Part shown: positions 54,979 to 63,722 of the stretch, one piece after another | How positions within the stretch are numbered: position 1 is the first letter of the stretch | Layout of the letters: every line of letters starts with the position of its first letter | Source of the DNA: Frateuria edaphi | GTDB taxonomy: Bacteria > Pseudomonadota > Gammaproteobacteria > Xanthomonadales > Rhodanobacteraceae | Assembly (NCBI RefSeq): GCF_021117405.1 | Contig: NZ_CP088251.1 | Location: forward strand, 1,116,001 to 1,180,000 | Direction of reading: 5' to 3' | Length of the DNA: 64,000 bases | Position numbers and translations under genes: made by a program | Notes under the pieces: model-generated | The model's database searches: none | The model's input: only the letters and a program-made list of their open reading frames with translations | Told to the model about the DNA's origin: nothing

Positions 54979-55964
54979 CGCTCGAGCGCGCGCTCGAGGA
55001 GCGGCCGGGGGACTTCGATTTCTTCGAAGCGATCCGGCAACTCGAGTGTGCGCATCCGACGCGGCCGCGGCTGGGCGAATCGACCAAGCCGTCGGAAGAT
55101 TTCGTGCGGCTTTGCCAAACGCCGTCACTGGCTTTCGCGCCGAACACCATCGGCGATTACCGGCCGGCCGCGGAAGGCCGGCCGGCCCGTATGCGTGCGT
55201 TGTTTTTCGGCCTGTTCGGACCCAATGCGCCGCTGCCGCTGCACCTGACCGAATATGCGATCGACCGCGAGCGGAACGCGCGCGACACCACGCTGATCGC
55301 CTTCGCAGACGTCTTCCACCACCGCATGGCGAGCCTGTTCTACCGCGCCTGGGCCAACGCCCAGCCGACGGTGCAGGCCGACCGACCCTCGCAGGACCGC
55401 TTCCGTCTCTACACCGGCGCGCTGGTGGGGCTGGCGACGCCGGGTCTGGACGGCCGCGACGCCCTGCCGGATGACTTCAAGCGCTTCTTCGCCGGCCACA
55501 TGCTGGCGCACACGCGCAACGCCGAAGGCCTGCGCAGCCTGCTGCAGCACTTCTTCGCCATTCCAGTGCGCGTGGTCGAGTTCGTCGCCGAATGGATGCG
55601 CCTGCCGCGCGAGGCGTACCTGCGTCTGGGCCGCTCGACCGAAGTGGCTTGCCTGGGCCGCACGGCGGTCATTGGCGGGAACGTCTGGGGCGCGCAGCAG
55701 CGCTTCCGCCTGCGCCTGGGACCGCTCAAGCGCAACCAGTTCGAGCATTTCCTCCCCGGTGGCGCTGCGCTGGCGCAATTGGTGGCGGCCGTACGCGGCT
55801 ACATCGGCGACGAGAAGGCCTGGGACGTGCAGCTGGTGCTCGCGCACGACCAGGTGCCGGCGATGCGGCTGGGGCAGGGTGGTCGGTTGGGGCTCACCTC
55901 CTGGCTGGGCCAGCGCGCCGCGCGCACGGACGCAGACGACGTCGTACTGAAACCGGTGGGCTGA
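54942..55964 (+). CDS. tssG: T6SS baseplate protein TssG
   Basis: The 340-residue protein matches TssG/VasB. DFDFFEAIRQLECAHPTRPRLG, FFGLFGPNAPLPLHLTEYA and HHRMASLFYRAWANAQPTVQ are the conserved segments. It starts inside tssF (37-base overlap), implying coupled translation and complex formation. A 69-base gap precedes clpV. Confidence 0.95.
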   Translation: MAGTAGLAPDAVALERALEERPGDFDFFEAIRQLECAHPTRPRLGESTKPSEDFVRLCQTPSLAFAPNTIGDYRPAAEGRPARMRALFFGLFGPNAPLPLHLTEYAIDRERNARDTTLIAFADVFHHRMASLFYRAWANAQPTVQADRPSQDRFRLYTGALVGLATPGLDGRDALPDDFKRFFAGHMLAHTRNAEGLRSLLQHFFAIPVRVVEFVAEWMRLPREAYLRLGRSTEVACLGRTAVIGGNVWGAQQRFRLRLGPLKRNQFEHFLPGGAALAQLVAAVRGYIGDEKAWDVQLVLAHDQVPAMRLGQGGRLGLTSWLGQRAARTDADDVVLKPVG

Positions 55965-56033
55965 CGCCCGCCATAGCGAACATCAGACCGGGCCGCCATG
56001 CGGGCCGCAGCAAACGCGAAGGGAAGAAACATC

Positions 56034-58769
56034 ATGGCCGAGATCAGTCGCAGCGCCCTGTTCGGGAAACTCAACAAGCTCGCGTACCGGGGCATCGAAA
56101 GCGCCACCGTTTTCTGCAAGCTGCGCGGCAATCCCTATGTGGAGCTGGTGCACTGGATCCATCAGATCCTGCAGCTGCAGGACTCGGACCTGCACCGCAT
56201 CGTCAAGCAGTTCAACATCAACCCGTCGAACCTCGCGCGCGACGTCACCGACGCGCTGGACAAGCTGCCGCGCGGCTCGACTACGATTACCGACCTGTCC
56301 TCCAATGTCGAGGAAGCGGTCGAGCGCGGCTGGGTGTTCGCCACGCTCATGTTCGGCGAGGCGCAGGTGCGCACCGGTTACCTGTTGGTCGGCGTGGTCC
56401 GCACGCGCCATCTGCGCAACGCGCTGATCGCCATCTCGCCCGAATTCGACAAGATCAAGCCCGAGACGCTGGTGGAGAAGTTCGCCGAAGTCGTTGCCGG
56501 CTCGCCCGAGGACGGCCAGAGCGCGAGCGACGGCTTCCAGATGGGCGGTGCGGTGCCTGGCGAGGCCAGCGGCGCGATGGGCCCGGCGCAGATGGGCAAG
56601 CAGGAGGCGCTCAAGCAGTTCACCGTCGACCTCACCGAGCAGGCCCGCAACGGCAAGATCGACCCGATCGTCGGGCGCGACGAGGAAATCCGCCAGGTCG
56701 TCGACATCCTGATGCGCCGCCGCCAGAACAACCCGATGCTGGTCGGCGAGGCGGGCGTGGGCAAGACCGCGGTGGTCGAAGGTTTCGCCCTGCGCATCGC
56801 CCAGGGCGACGTGCCGCCGCAGCTCAAGGACGTCGAGCTGCGCACGCTGGACGTGGGCCTGCTGCAGGCGGGCGCCAGCATGAAGGGCGAGTTCGAGAAC
56901 CGCCTGCGCCAGGTCATCGAGGAAGTGCAGTCGAGCCCGAAGCCGATCATCCTGTTCATCGACGAAGCCCACACGCTGGTCGGCGCCGGCGGCGCGGCCG
57001 GCACCGGTGACGCGGCCAACCTGCTCAAGCCCGCGCTCGCGCGCGGCAACCTGCGCACGGTCGGCGCCACCACCTGGGCCGAGTACAAGAAGCACATCGA
57101 AAAGGACCCCGCGCTGACGCGCCGCTTCCAGACCGTGCAGGTCGACGAGCCGAGCGAGGAGAAGGGCATCCTGATGATGCGTGGCGTCGCCAGCGTGATG
57201 GAAAAGCACCACCGCGTGCAGATCCTGGACGAGGCATTGGAAGCGGCGGTCAAGCTCTCGCACCGCTACATCCCGGCGCGCCAGCTGCCGGACAAGGCGG
57301 TGAGCCTGCTCGACACCGCGTGCGCGCGCGTGGCGATCAGCCAGCACGCCGTGCCGCCGGAAGTGGACGACACCCGCAAGCGCATCCAGGCGCTGGAAAC
57401 CGAGCTGGCCATCATCGCCCGCGAGAAGACCGTCGGCGTGGACGTGGCCGAACGCGAAGCGTCGGCCGGCGAGAAGCTCGCCATCGCCAAGGCGCGGCTC
57501 GAAACACTGGAGATCAACTGGCAGGTCGAGAAGGGCCTGGTCGAGAAAATCCTGGCCATCCGCGCCCGCCTGCGCGGCGACGCGGCGCCGGTCGAGGGCA
57601 CCGGCAGCGCGCTGGAGCAGGCGGCCAACGCGGAGGCTGGCGAGGTTGCCGTGGCAAGCGCCGCGCTGACCGACGCCGAACGCGCGACCGCACTGGAGGA
57701 ATTGAAGGGCCTGCAGGCGCAACTGGCCGAATTGCAGGGCGAGAGCCCGCTGATCCTGCCCACCGTCGACTACGTGGCGGTCGGTTCGGTGGTGTCGGAC
57801 TGGACCGGCATCCCGGTCGGCCGCATGGTCAAGAGCGAGCTCGAGACCGTCATGAACCTGCCCAGCCTGATGGGCAAGCGCGTGATCGGCCAGGACCACG
57901 CGATGGAGATGATCGCCAAGCGCATCCAGACCTCGCGCGCGGGCCTGGACAACCCCAACAAGCCGATCGGCGTGTTCATGCTGGCCGGCACCTCGGGCGT
58001 GGGCAAGACCGAAACCGCGCTGGCGCTGGCCGAAGCGCTCTACGGCGGCGAGCAGAACATCATCACCATCAACATGAGCGAGTTCCAGGAGGCGCACACG
58101 GTCTCCACGCTCAAGGGCGCACCCCCGGGCTACGTAGGTTACGGCGAGGGCGGCGTGCTGACCGAGGCGGTGCGCCGCAAGCCGTACTCCGTGGTGTTGC
58201 TGGACGAGGTCGAGAAGGCCCATCCGGACGTGCACGAGATCTTCTTCCAGGTGTTCGACAAGGGTGTCATGGAGGACGGCGAAGGCCGCCAGATCGATTT
58301 CAAGAACACGCTGATCCTGCTCACCACCAATGCCGGCACCGACCTGATCGCCGGCCTGTGCCAGGACCCGGACCTGATGCCCGAGCCCGAGGGCATCGCC
58401 AAGGCGTTGCGCGAGCCGCTGCTGAAGGTGTTCCCGCCGGCGCTGCTGGGCCGTCTGGTGACGATTCCGTACTACCCGTTGAGCCCGGAGATGCTGGGCA
58501 AGATCGTCGAGCTGCAATTGGGTCGTATCAAGAAGCGCATCGAGGCGCGCTACAAGATTCCGTTCGAGTACGACCAAGCCGTGGTCAAGCTGGTGGTCAG
58601 CCGCTGCACCGAGAGCGAATCGGGCGGCCGCATGATCGACGCGATCCTGACCAATACGATGCTTCCGGATATCAGTCGCGAATTCCTCACCCGGATGATC
58701 GAAGGACGGCCGGTAGCCGGCGTCCAGGTGAGTGTGAAGGAAGGGGACTTCGACTACGCCTTTGCCTGA
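56034..58769 (+). CDS. clpV: T6SS sheath-recycling AAA+ ATPase ClpV (TssH)
   Basis: The 911-residue HSP100 ATPase has an N-domain (about 1-160), a first AAA+ module (Walker A MLVGEAGVGKTAVVEG near 238-246, Walker B FIDEAH) and a coiled-coil middle. A second module follows, with GTSGVGKTE and VVLLDEVEKAHPDV. It removes TssB/TssC from contracted sheaths. GGGAAGAAAC precedes the ATG. The effector-like genes start 39 bases after its stop where vgrG is often found. Confidence 0.97.
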   Translation: MAEISRSALFGKLNKLAYRGIESATVFCKLRGNPYVELVHWIHQILQLQDSDLHRIVKQFNINPSNLARDVTDALDKLPRGSTTITDLSSNVEEAVERGWVFATLMFGEAQVRTGYLLVGVVRTRHLRNALIAISPEFDKIKPETLVEKFAEVVAGSPEDGQSASDGFQMGGAVPGEASGAMGPAQMGKQEALKQFTVDLTEQARNGKIDPIVGRDEEIRQVVDILMRRRQNNPMLVGEAGVGKTAVVEGFALRIAQGDVPPQLKDVELRTLDVGLLQAGASMKGEFENRLRQVIEEVQSSPKPIILFIDEAHTLVGAGGAAGTGDAANLLKPALARGNLRTVGATTWAEYKKHIEKDPALTRRFQTVQVDEPSEEKGILMMRGVASVMEKHHRVQILDEALEAAVKLSHRYIPARQLPDKAVSLLDTACARVAISQHAVPPEVDDTRKRIQALETELAIIAREKTVGVDVAEREASAGEKLAIAKARLETLEINWQVEKGLVEKILAIRARLRGDAAPVEGTGSALEQAANAEAGEVAVASAALTDAERATALEELKGLQAQLAELQGESPLILPTVDYVAVGSVVSDWTGIPVGRMVKSELETVMNLPSLMGKRVIGQDHAMEMIAKRIQTSRAGLDNPNKPIGVFMLAGTSGVGKTETALALAEALYGGEQNIITINMSEFQEAHTVSTLKGAPPGYVGYGEGGVLTEAVRRKPYSVVLLDEVEKAHPDVHEIFFQVFDKGVMEDGEGRQIDFKNTLILLTTNAGTDLIAGLCQDPDLMPEPEGIAKALREPLLKVFPPALLGRLVTIPYYPLSPEMLGKIVELQLGRIKKRIEARYKIPFEYDQAVVKLVVSRCTESESGGRMIDAILTNTMLPDISREFLTRMIEGRPVAGVQVSVKEGDFDYAFA

Positions 58770-58808
58770 GTTCGGCGCGGGCTACCTGCAGGACGCCATC
58801 GAGGACAT

Positions 58809-59888
58809 ATGAGCCACAACTTTTCCGAAGAATACAAACGCGCCCGACAGTCGGTGCTGGGCGGCAAGTTCAGCAGTGACGCCGATGCCATGCTGAAGAA
58901 GCTCAAATCGCTCATGGGCGAGGATGGCTTCGACGACACCCAGAGCGCCGCGCTTTCCAGTTTCCACAAGGCCATCAACCTAGGGGATTGGAGCCTCAAG
59001 AGCCTGTTCGGTGGCGGGGAGAACATGGAGCCGGCACAACGGGTCCTGGCCATGGCCAACGCCTACGCGACCAAGGGCAAGACGCGCAGCTACACCGGAG
59101 GCGCGGATGTAGCCGCCGCTTCGGCCGCGCTGAAGTTGCTGCTGCACACCGATTTCCTGGCCAAGAAGGGGGCGAGCGGCTTTTGGGTCGTCAACACGCC
59201 CGCGAAGTACAAGAACTGGCCGAGCGTGGAACTGGCGACCCTTGGGAGCGACGAACGCGCCTTGCTGTCCCGAGTGGCGGACAAGCGCGAGTATTTCTCC
59301 TCCTCGCAGAAAAAATACATGGCCGACGGCGCCCAGCTCGCACGCGCGCAGGTGCAGAAGGCGTTGATGGCACTGTCCGGCAAGGGCAAAGGCGAGGAAC
59401 TGGTCAAACGCTGGTTCGAAACGGAGGATACCTCCGCCACCGACCTGGCCAAGATCACCTCGGATCTTGCCGCGGGGCTGAAGAAGGTCCAGAACACGCT
59501 GCTCTCCAACCGCCTCATCTTTACCGATTGCCCGTTCTTCCGTGGCGACGACATGGAGCAATCCGAGGCGTTCGTGTTCTCGGGCGGCTGGAAGGACAAG
59601 CAAAAGGTGGTCTACATAGAGAAGGGCTTCTTCGCCAAAGGCGGCAACGTGCTTTCCGGCCGCGCCAACTGGGCTCGGGTCATCATCCACGAGCTGACCC
59701 ATTCGGAGCTCGACACGGAAGACTACCCGCAGAACAATTCCTACGGGTGGCAGGGTATCAACCCCAAGGACAGCAAGTTCAAGGGCAACAAGGCCGTGCT
59801 CAATGCGGAAAATTGGGCCTATTTCGTGGTGGACGCCGCCGGCGGCCTTACCCCGTCCGAGCGCGCCGAAGCACTGAGGCTGCCGTGA
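58809..59888 (+). CDS. Putative T6SS effector: aspzincin (M35-like) metallopeptidase
   Basis: The 359-residue protein has about 230 residues without recognised domain, then an M35/aspzincin-type zinc peptidase domain. It shows [10 protein letters not shown] (His294, Glu295, His298), the third ligand Asp305 in DTEDY, the Tyr-Gly pair at 312-313 and the conserved NAENWAYF near 332. There is no signal peptide, consistent with delivery by the T6SS. Its stop overlaps the next gene's GTG. Position next to clpV and the immunity-like genes suggest a toxin; target and delivery route are inferred. Confidence 0.85.
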
Positions 59889-60355
59889 CCGGCCAGCGGT
59901 CGCGAGGACGCCTGCGTCTCGTTGCGCTGGTACTGGCCGGTGCGCTGCCGATCGCGTCGTGTGCGGGCGGCCTTTCCGGCGCCCAGGAATCCAATACCAA
60001 GGAGATCCCCATGAGTTCCCCCTTCGATCAACCCCCGATGGTTTCGGGCAGCCGCGGCCGTCCACCGGCGGTGGCGCCCGTCGTCCACGACGGCGTGCGC
60101 TATGAGCAGGTGAAGAATTTGACCGCCGAAGGGCTGGCCCCGGGCGGCTATGTGGTGGCCACGGAGGTGGACTCCGGCAAGCGGTTGTGGATCAGCCGGC
60201 TGTATGAATCGAAAGTCGATCCGAACATCGAGGCTGACGTGCAGTGGTCGTTTTTCAAGAGCATGCGTCTGGACGCCAGTCGGGGTGCGCTGATCGTCGA
60301 GGATGAGAAAGGGCGCAGCTACCAGGTCGACCTCGCCGACGGCCGCGTGCACTGA
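59885..60355 (+). CDS. Putative immunity lipoprotein, paralogue 1
   Basis: The 156-residue protein starts at a GTG inside the effector stop. Its N-terminus [20 protein letters not shown] followed by LPIASC is a lipoprotein signal with the lipobox IASC (Cys26), so the mature protein would be a periplasmic lipoprotein. The C-terminal domain contains [30 protein letters not shown] and [13 protein letters not shown] strong AAGGAGAT lies before the in-frame ATG at 60011 (MSSPFDQPP), so a second, cytosolic 114-residue form is possible. It is paralogous to the next two genes. Confidence 0.8.
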
Positions 60356-60398
60356 TGGCGTAACAAGTCGCCGCCATGTGCGTGGGGCGGAACGTCGT

Positions 60399-60548
60399 AT
60401 GAGTGCACGCGTGCCCGGTACGTGGCCAGCCCGCGCGGTCGCCATGCTGGTTTGCATGTGGGGACTTCTGCTGGCCCTCCGGGCGCGTGCATCGACCAAA
60501 CACCCATGCCGCCCGACTCACTGTCCACCGACGAGGCGCACACCGTGA
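60399..60548 (+). other. Short signal-peptide-like ORF before paralogue 2
   Basis: A 49-codon ORF encodes an N-terminus like an export signal (RAVAMLVCMWGLLLALRARA) and then stops at a TGA that overlaps the GTG of paralogue 2 (GTGA). It sits exactly where paralogue 1 carries its lipoprotein signal but in another frame. It may be the remnant of a signal peptide separated by a one-base deletion, or a coupling ORF. Confidence 0.4.
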
Positions 60549-60922
60549 ACGATCACATGCCTGTTTCCAGCCGCCCGTCTCCTGGCGCCGTTGCGTCCAT
60601 CGTCCGGGACGGCGTGCGCTACGGACAGGACATGCAGAGTTACCGCCACGGTGGCGTCCAGTCGGGCGGTTACCTGGTCGCCATCGACCAGGCGACGGGG
60701 GAGCGCCGATCGATGATCGAGGTGGACGGGGTGCCAGGCCAGGAGGCCGTCGGCGTGAGCACGCCCGGACGCTGCTTCAAGAGCATGCAACTGCTGCCGG
60801 ACGGTCAGCAGATCGAGATCCAGGGCGAAGCCGGCGGTAAATACGGGGTGGATCTGCGCGAGCGCACCTCTACGTGGAAAAGCGGCCCCGATTCCGTCCA
60901 CAAGTCGCGCGAAGGCCAATGA
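60545..60922 (+). CDS. Putative immunity protein, paralogue 2 (N-terminus possibly frameshifted)
   Basis: The 125-residue protein is the diverged second copy: [51 protein letters not shown] and [15 protein letters not shown] lies eight bases before the chosen GTG. The frame is open back to a GTG at 60422 but that stretch has no signal character; the export-signal-like sequence lies in another frame. It overlaps paralogue 3 by ATGA. Function is inferred from position and from similarity to its neighbours. Confidence 0.7.
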   Translation: MNDHMPVSSRPSPGAVASIVRDGVRYGQDMQSYRHGGVQSGGYLVAIDQATGERRSMIEVDGVPGQEAVGVSTPGRCFKSMQLLPDGQQIEIQGEAGGKYGVDLRERTSTWKSGPDSVHKSREGQ

Positions 60923-61263
60923 ATTTTCCACCGGACCCAACACCGGTCGCGGCGCGCGGTCGTAGCCGTCCGCCGGAGCTGCCGCCGGTCGTCCACGATG
61001 GCGTCCGCTACGAACAGTTGAAGAATCTGGCGGCTGAAGGCCTTCTGCCAGGGGGCTACGTGGTGGCGACCGACCTCGGGTCCGGGAAGCGGCTGTGGGT
61101 CAAGCGCCTGTATGCGTCGCCCGTCGGCCCGGGCATCGAAACGGGCGTGGAATGGACGTTTTTCAGGAACATGAGCATCGATGCCATGCGCGGCCTGCTC
61201 GTGGTGGAGGACGAGAGGGGGCGCATCCATCGTGTCGGCCTTGCCGACGCCCGGGTGTGCTGA
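60919..61263 (+). CDS. Putative immunity protein, paralogue 3 (cytosolic form)
   Basis: The 114-residue protein is closely related to the mature part of paralogue 1: [53 protein letters not shown] and [21 protein letters not shown]. It has no signal peptide and starts at an ATG overlapping the previous stop. Its whole length matches the internal-start form of paralogue 1. It lies just before two deaminase-like genes, so it might protect against one of these rather than the peptidase. Confidence 0.78.
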   Translation: MNFPPDPTPVAARGRSRPPELPPVVHDGVRYEQLKNLAAEGLLPGGYVVATDLGSGKRLWVKRLYASPVGPGIETGVEWTFFRNMSIDAMRGLLVVEDERGRIHRVGLADARVC

Positions 61264-61323
61264 TGTTGGGGAACCAGTGCCGGCGCGACACGTGCCGCCG
61301 GTGTCCGATCAAGGGAGCGTGGC

Positions 61324-61755
61324 ATGCCAAAAGAAGGCGAGATCGTAAGCGCGGTAAGCATTCCGCGCGAGGGTGGTGGCGGATGGACCGAAAAGGGGTC
61401 GGCAAGCTGCTTCAAGCTCATCTCCGGCAGTGCGAAGACGGCGATCAGCGCCGCAGCCAAGCACGGTTGCACGGACCATGCGGAGATGAGGGCGTTGTCC
61501 TGTGTCACCGCCACCCAACTGGGGAACGTGAGACTGGATCAGAACGCCTTTCCCTGTGAGAAATGCCACGCGGCTCTGCTGGAGCTGTCCGCAAGCTGCA
61601 CGATAAGCATCGAGGTGACGGCCAACAAGGGGGAATACAACCGCTGCCACAGGATAAGTGGCCTGACCGTCGAAGAGGTGCCCGTGACCATCCTGTATCA
61701 GGCCGGCCACGCTTCCTACAACGGTACGCGCGACGACCACAGGATTCATGCGTAG
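61324..61755 (+). CDS. Standalone deaminase-fold protein 1, putative T6SS toxin
   Basis: The 143-residue protein contains the cytidine-deaminase-superfamily zinc motifs: HAE at 52-54 (CTDHAEMRALSC) and PCxxC at 77-81 (FPCEKCHAALLEL). A later segment with a Cys and several charged residues (EYNRCHRISGLTVEEV) follows. There is no signal peptide or delivery domain. Deaminase toxins of this fold act on nucleic acids or nucleotides in polymorphic toxin systems. The substrate cannot be read from the sequence. It follows the immunity-like trio by 60 bases. Confidence 0.75.
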   Translation: MPKEGEIVSAVSIPREGGGGWTEKGSASCFKLISGSAKTAISAAAKHGCTDHAEMRALSCVTATQLGNVRLDQNAFPCEKCHAALLELSASCTISIEVTANKGEYNRCHRISGLTVEEVPVTILYQAGHASYNGTRDDHRIHA

Positions 61756-61825
61756 ACCGCATGCAGCCTGAGCCTTTCGCGCTGGGAAGCTGCGCGCGCA
61801 TCGTTCGCCAGAGCCGGGAGACGAC

Positions 61826-62368
61826 ATGAGCGTTCCATCCGAAGTATTCGAAGACCTCTACGACGACAACCAGAAGACGTCTGCCTACGGATGGTCCCCG
61901 CGCGTGGCGGCGACGCAGAACGGCAATTGGGACCCCGTGCTGAATGCCGTGGTGCAGCTGAGCACCCAGTTCGGGAGCAATGGCACCGTCGACGATGCGC
62001 GCGACTGGGCCTTCCGCGACATCACCGGGTTGTCCAAATGGAAGAAGAGTGAGGCAAGTGGCGTCCATGCCGAGGTGCTGATTATCCGTGCGTGGATTGC
62101 CATGGGGGTGATCAACCAGGGGTTGTCCATCCCGCAGGCGACAGCTGCATTGCAGGGAAGGGCCATTTACGCGTCACAGCCGGCCTGCTGGTGCTGTCAC
62201 GCACTGATGGGCCAGTTGGGCATCGTCCGTGGCAATGATGCGCTGGGCAAGAAGCCGCTGAGCGGATGGCGTCATCCACTGGGCGGACGCACCGTCCCCA
62301 ATAGCGCGTTGCCCACGCAATCCTCGTCCATCAATGCGACATGGCTCAATGGCTCGATCAACTACTGA
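61826..62368 (+). CDS. Standalone deaminase-fold protein 2, putative T6SS toxin
   Basis: The 180-residue protein has a second, distinct deaminase-type motif set: HAE at 81-83 (SGVHAEVLIIRAWIA) and CxxC at 121-124 (SQPACWCCHALMGQLG). It shows little similarity to protein 1 outside the motifs. A C-terminal PLSGWRHPLGGRTVPNSA segment follows. No signal peptide is visible. ATG at 61826 follows GGGAGACG. Delivery and target are unknown; context suggests an effector. Confidence 0.72.
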   Translation: MSVPSEVFEDLYDDNQKTSAYGWSPRVAATQNGNWDPVLNAVVQLSTQFGSNGTVDDARDWAFRDITGLSKWKKSEASGVHAEVLIIRAWIAMGVINQGLSIPQATAALQGRAIYASQPACWCCHALMGQLGIVRGNDALGKKPLSGWRHPLGGRTVPNSALPTQSSSINATWLNGSINY

Positions 62369-62708
62369 GAGCGGAAACGCGATTGCTGCTCGAGGCGGCC
62401 GACCACCTGGCGGCTTGCCTGGCGGTGACGCACGTGAGGGTTGAGGCCGGGAAAACGGGCTGCAGCGAAGGATTGGCGACTTCTATGCGGCTCGGCGGCG
62501 GACGCGGTAATCAGGATCGAAAACGAGGGTGCGACACCGGGACAGCCAGGCGCGGCTATGGATGCGTTCCTCGGCCACTGGAAACGGACCCAATACTGGC
62601 GTACCGGGAACGATTGAACGGAAGCTTCATCGCGCCAGGCCCGGCGGCCTCGGGGATCGCGGCGCCGCGCAGGATGGGACAGACAAACATCAATTCGGGG
62701 GAAACGGT
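62369..62708. other. Gene-free, possibly decayed stretch
   Basis: These 340 bases separate the second deaminase-like gene and the hydrophobic protein gene. Open frames on both strands have irregular codon use and no recognisable domain. It may be a remnant of a deleted cassette gene. No repeat or insertion-sequence end was seen. Confidence 0.5.
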
Positions 62709-63722
62709 ATGCCGACTGCCAAACTGAGTCGCGAAGAATTCCTGGCGCTGGGCGAGCTCGCCAAGGCACGCCGGCAACTGCTGGTCAACATGTTCGCCGG
62801 GACCCAGCTGAAATTCGGCCTGACGAGCCGGCTGTCCACCGCCAAGGAACTTCTCTCCAGCGGCAAGAAGGTCGTGTCCTCGACCCAGAAGCTGGCCAAG
62901 GGCGGCAAGACGGTCGGCAAACTGGCCAGCCTGCCGGGCATGAGGGAAGCGGTCAGCGACTTCATCGTCGAGTGCGCCGACGTCGCCGGCATCGAAGACG
63001 TCATCGAGGCGGTGTCCGGCGAGGTCCTGTCAGAGCTGGTGGCCGAGATCACCCCGTACATGGGTGTCGTTACCAGTGGCGTGAAGCTCGTCAAGGCCGG
63101 CAAGGCCGTAGCCCAGGACGGCTACAACCTCTACAAGAGTTCGGACTACAAGCAGGGCTTCCGGCCGGGCGACCCCCTGGCCGCGGCGGAGGCGATCCAG
63201 GCGATCATCAAGCGCGACCTGGCGCGACACTCGGTGAAGCTGGGGCAGCAGAGCGTGGCCACGGGTGCCAAGATCGCCGGCCTGTTCGCCGACTTCGGCA
63301 CCGCCACCACCGCCGGCATCGGCGCGGCCAATGCGCTGGCCAGCCTGGGACTGCAGCTGTTCTCGCTGGGCCTGGACATCAAGGACATGCGTGCGGGCAA
63401 CAAGCGCCTGGCCACGCCGAACACGCTGGACCTGACCGTTTTCAACGAGTGCCCCGTGCTGGGTTGTTACCTGCTGACCTGCGCCGACACCTCGTCGGTG
63501 GCGAACATGTTCGTCGCGGACATCGGCCTGCCGGGCTGGATGGATCGCGTGGAGCAGATGAAGAAAAAACAGATGGACCCGATGCTCAAAATCGCCAGCA
63601 AGGACATCCAGGGATCGCGCCTACAGCTGGAGGGGCTTGCCAGCAACAAGGGCACGCATACCAAGAAGGGCTTCTTCGCCGGGGTCAAGAGCAAGGCGCT
63701 CAAACAAGTCGGGCTGGCCTGA
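62709..63722 (+). CDS. Hypothetical Ala/Gly-rich protein with hydrophobic core, T6SS-associated
   Basis: The 337-residue protein of unknown function has an amphipathic, Lys-rich helical N-terminus (about 40-75). Helices around 80-140 follow, then a hydrophobic Gly/Ala region (184-222: GAKIAGLFADFG...LASLGLQLFSLGL) and three Cys near 248-258 (NECPVLGCYLLTCAD). The hydrophobic hairpin-like centre recalls pore-forming toxins or membrane-inserting effectors, but no family is recognised. GGGGGAAACGGT before the ATG is a strong ribosome-binding site. Confidence 0.75.
   Translation: MPTAKLSREEFLALGELAKARRQLLVNMFAGTQLKFGLTSRLSTAKELLSSGKKVVSSTQKLAKGGKTVGKLASLPGMREAVSDFIVECADVAGIEDVIEAVSGEVLSELVAEITPYMGVVTSGVKLVKAGKAVAQDGYNLYKSSDYKQGFRPGDPLAAAEAIQAIIKRDLARHSVKLGQQSVATGAKIAGLFADFGTATTAGIGAANALASLGLQLFSLGLDIKDMRAGNKRLATPNTLDLTVFNECPVLGCYLLTCADTSSVANMFVADIGLPGWMDRVEQMKKKQMDPMLKIASKDIQGSRLQLEGLASNKGTHTKKGFFAGVKSKALKQVGLA

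Noticed and set aside
55983..58577. An 864-codon minus-strand frame opposite clpV
   Set aside because: ClpV has all AAA+ motifs on the plus strand; the antisense product has no domain and biased composition.
62341..62727. A 128-codon plus-strand frame between the second deaminase-like gene and the hydrophobic protein
   Set aside because: It starts inside the previous gene and overlaps the next; codon use decays after about 40 codons and no domain is visible. Kept only as a possible remnant region.
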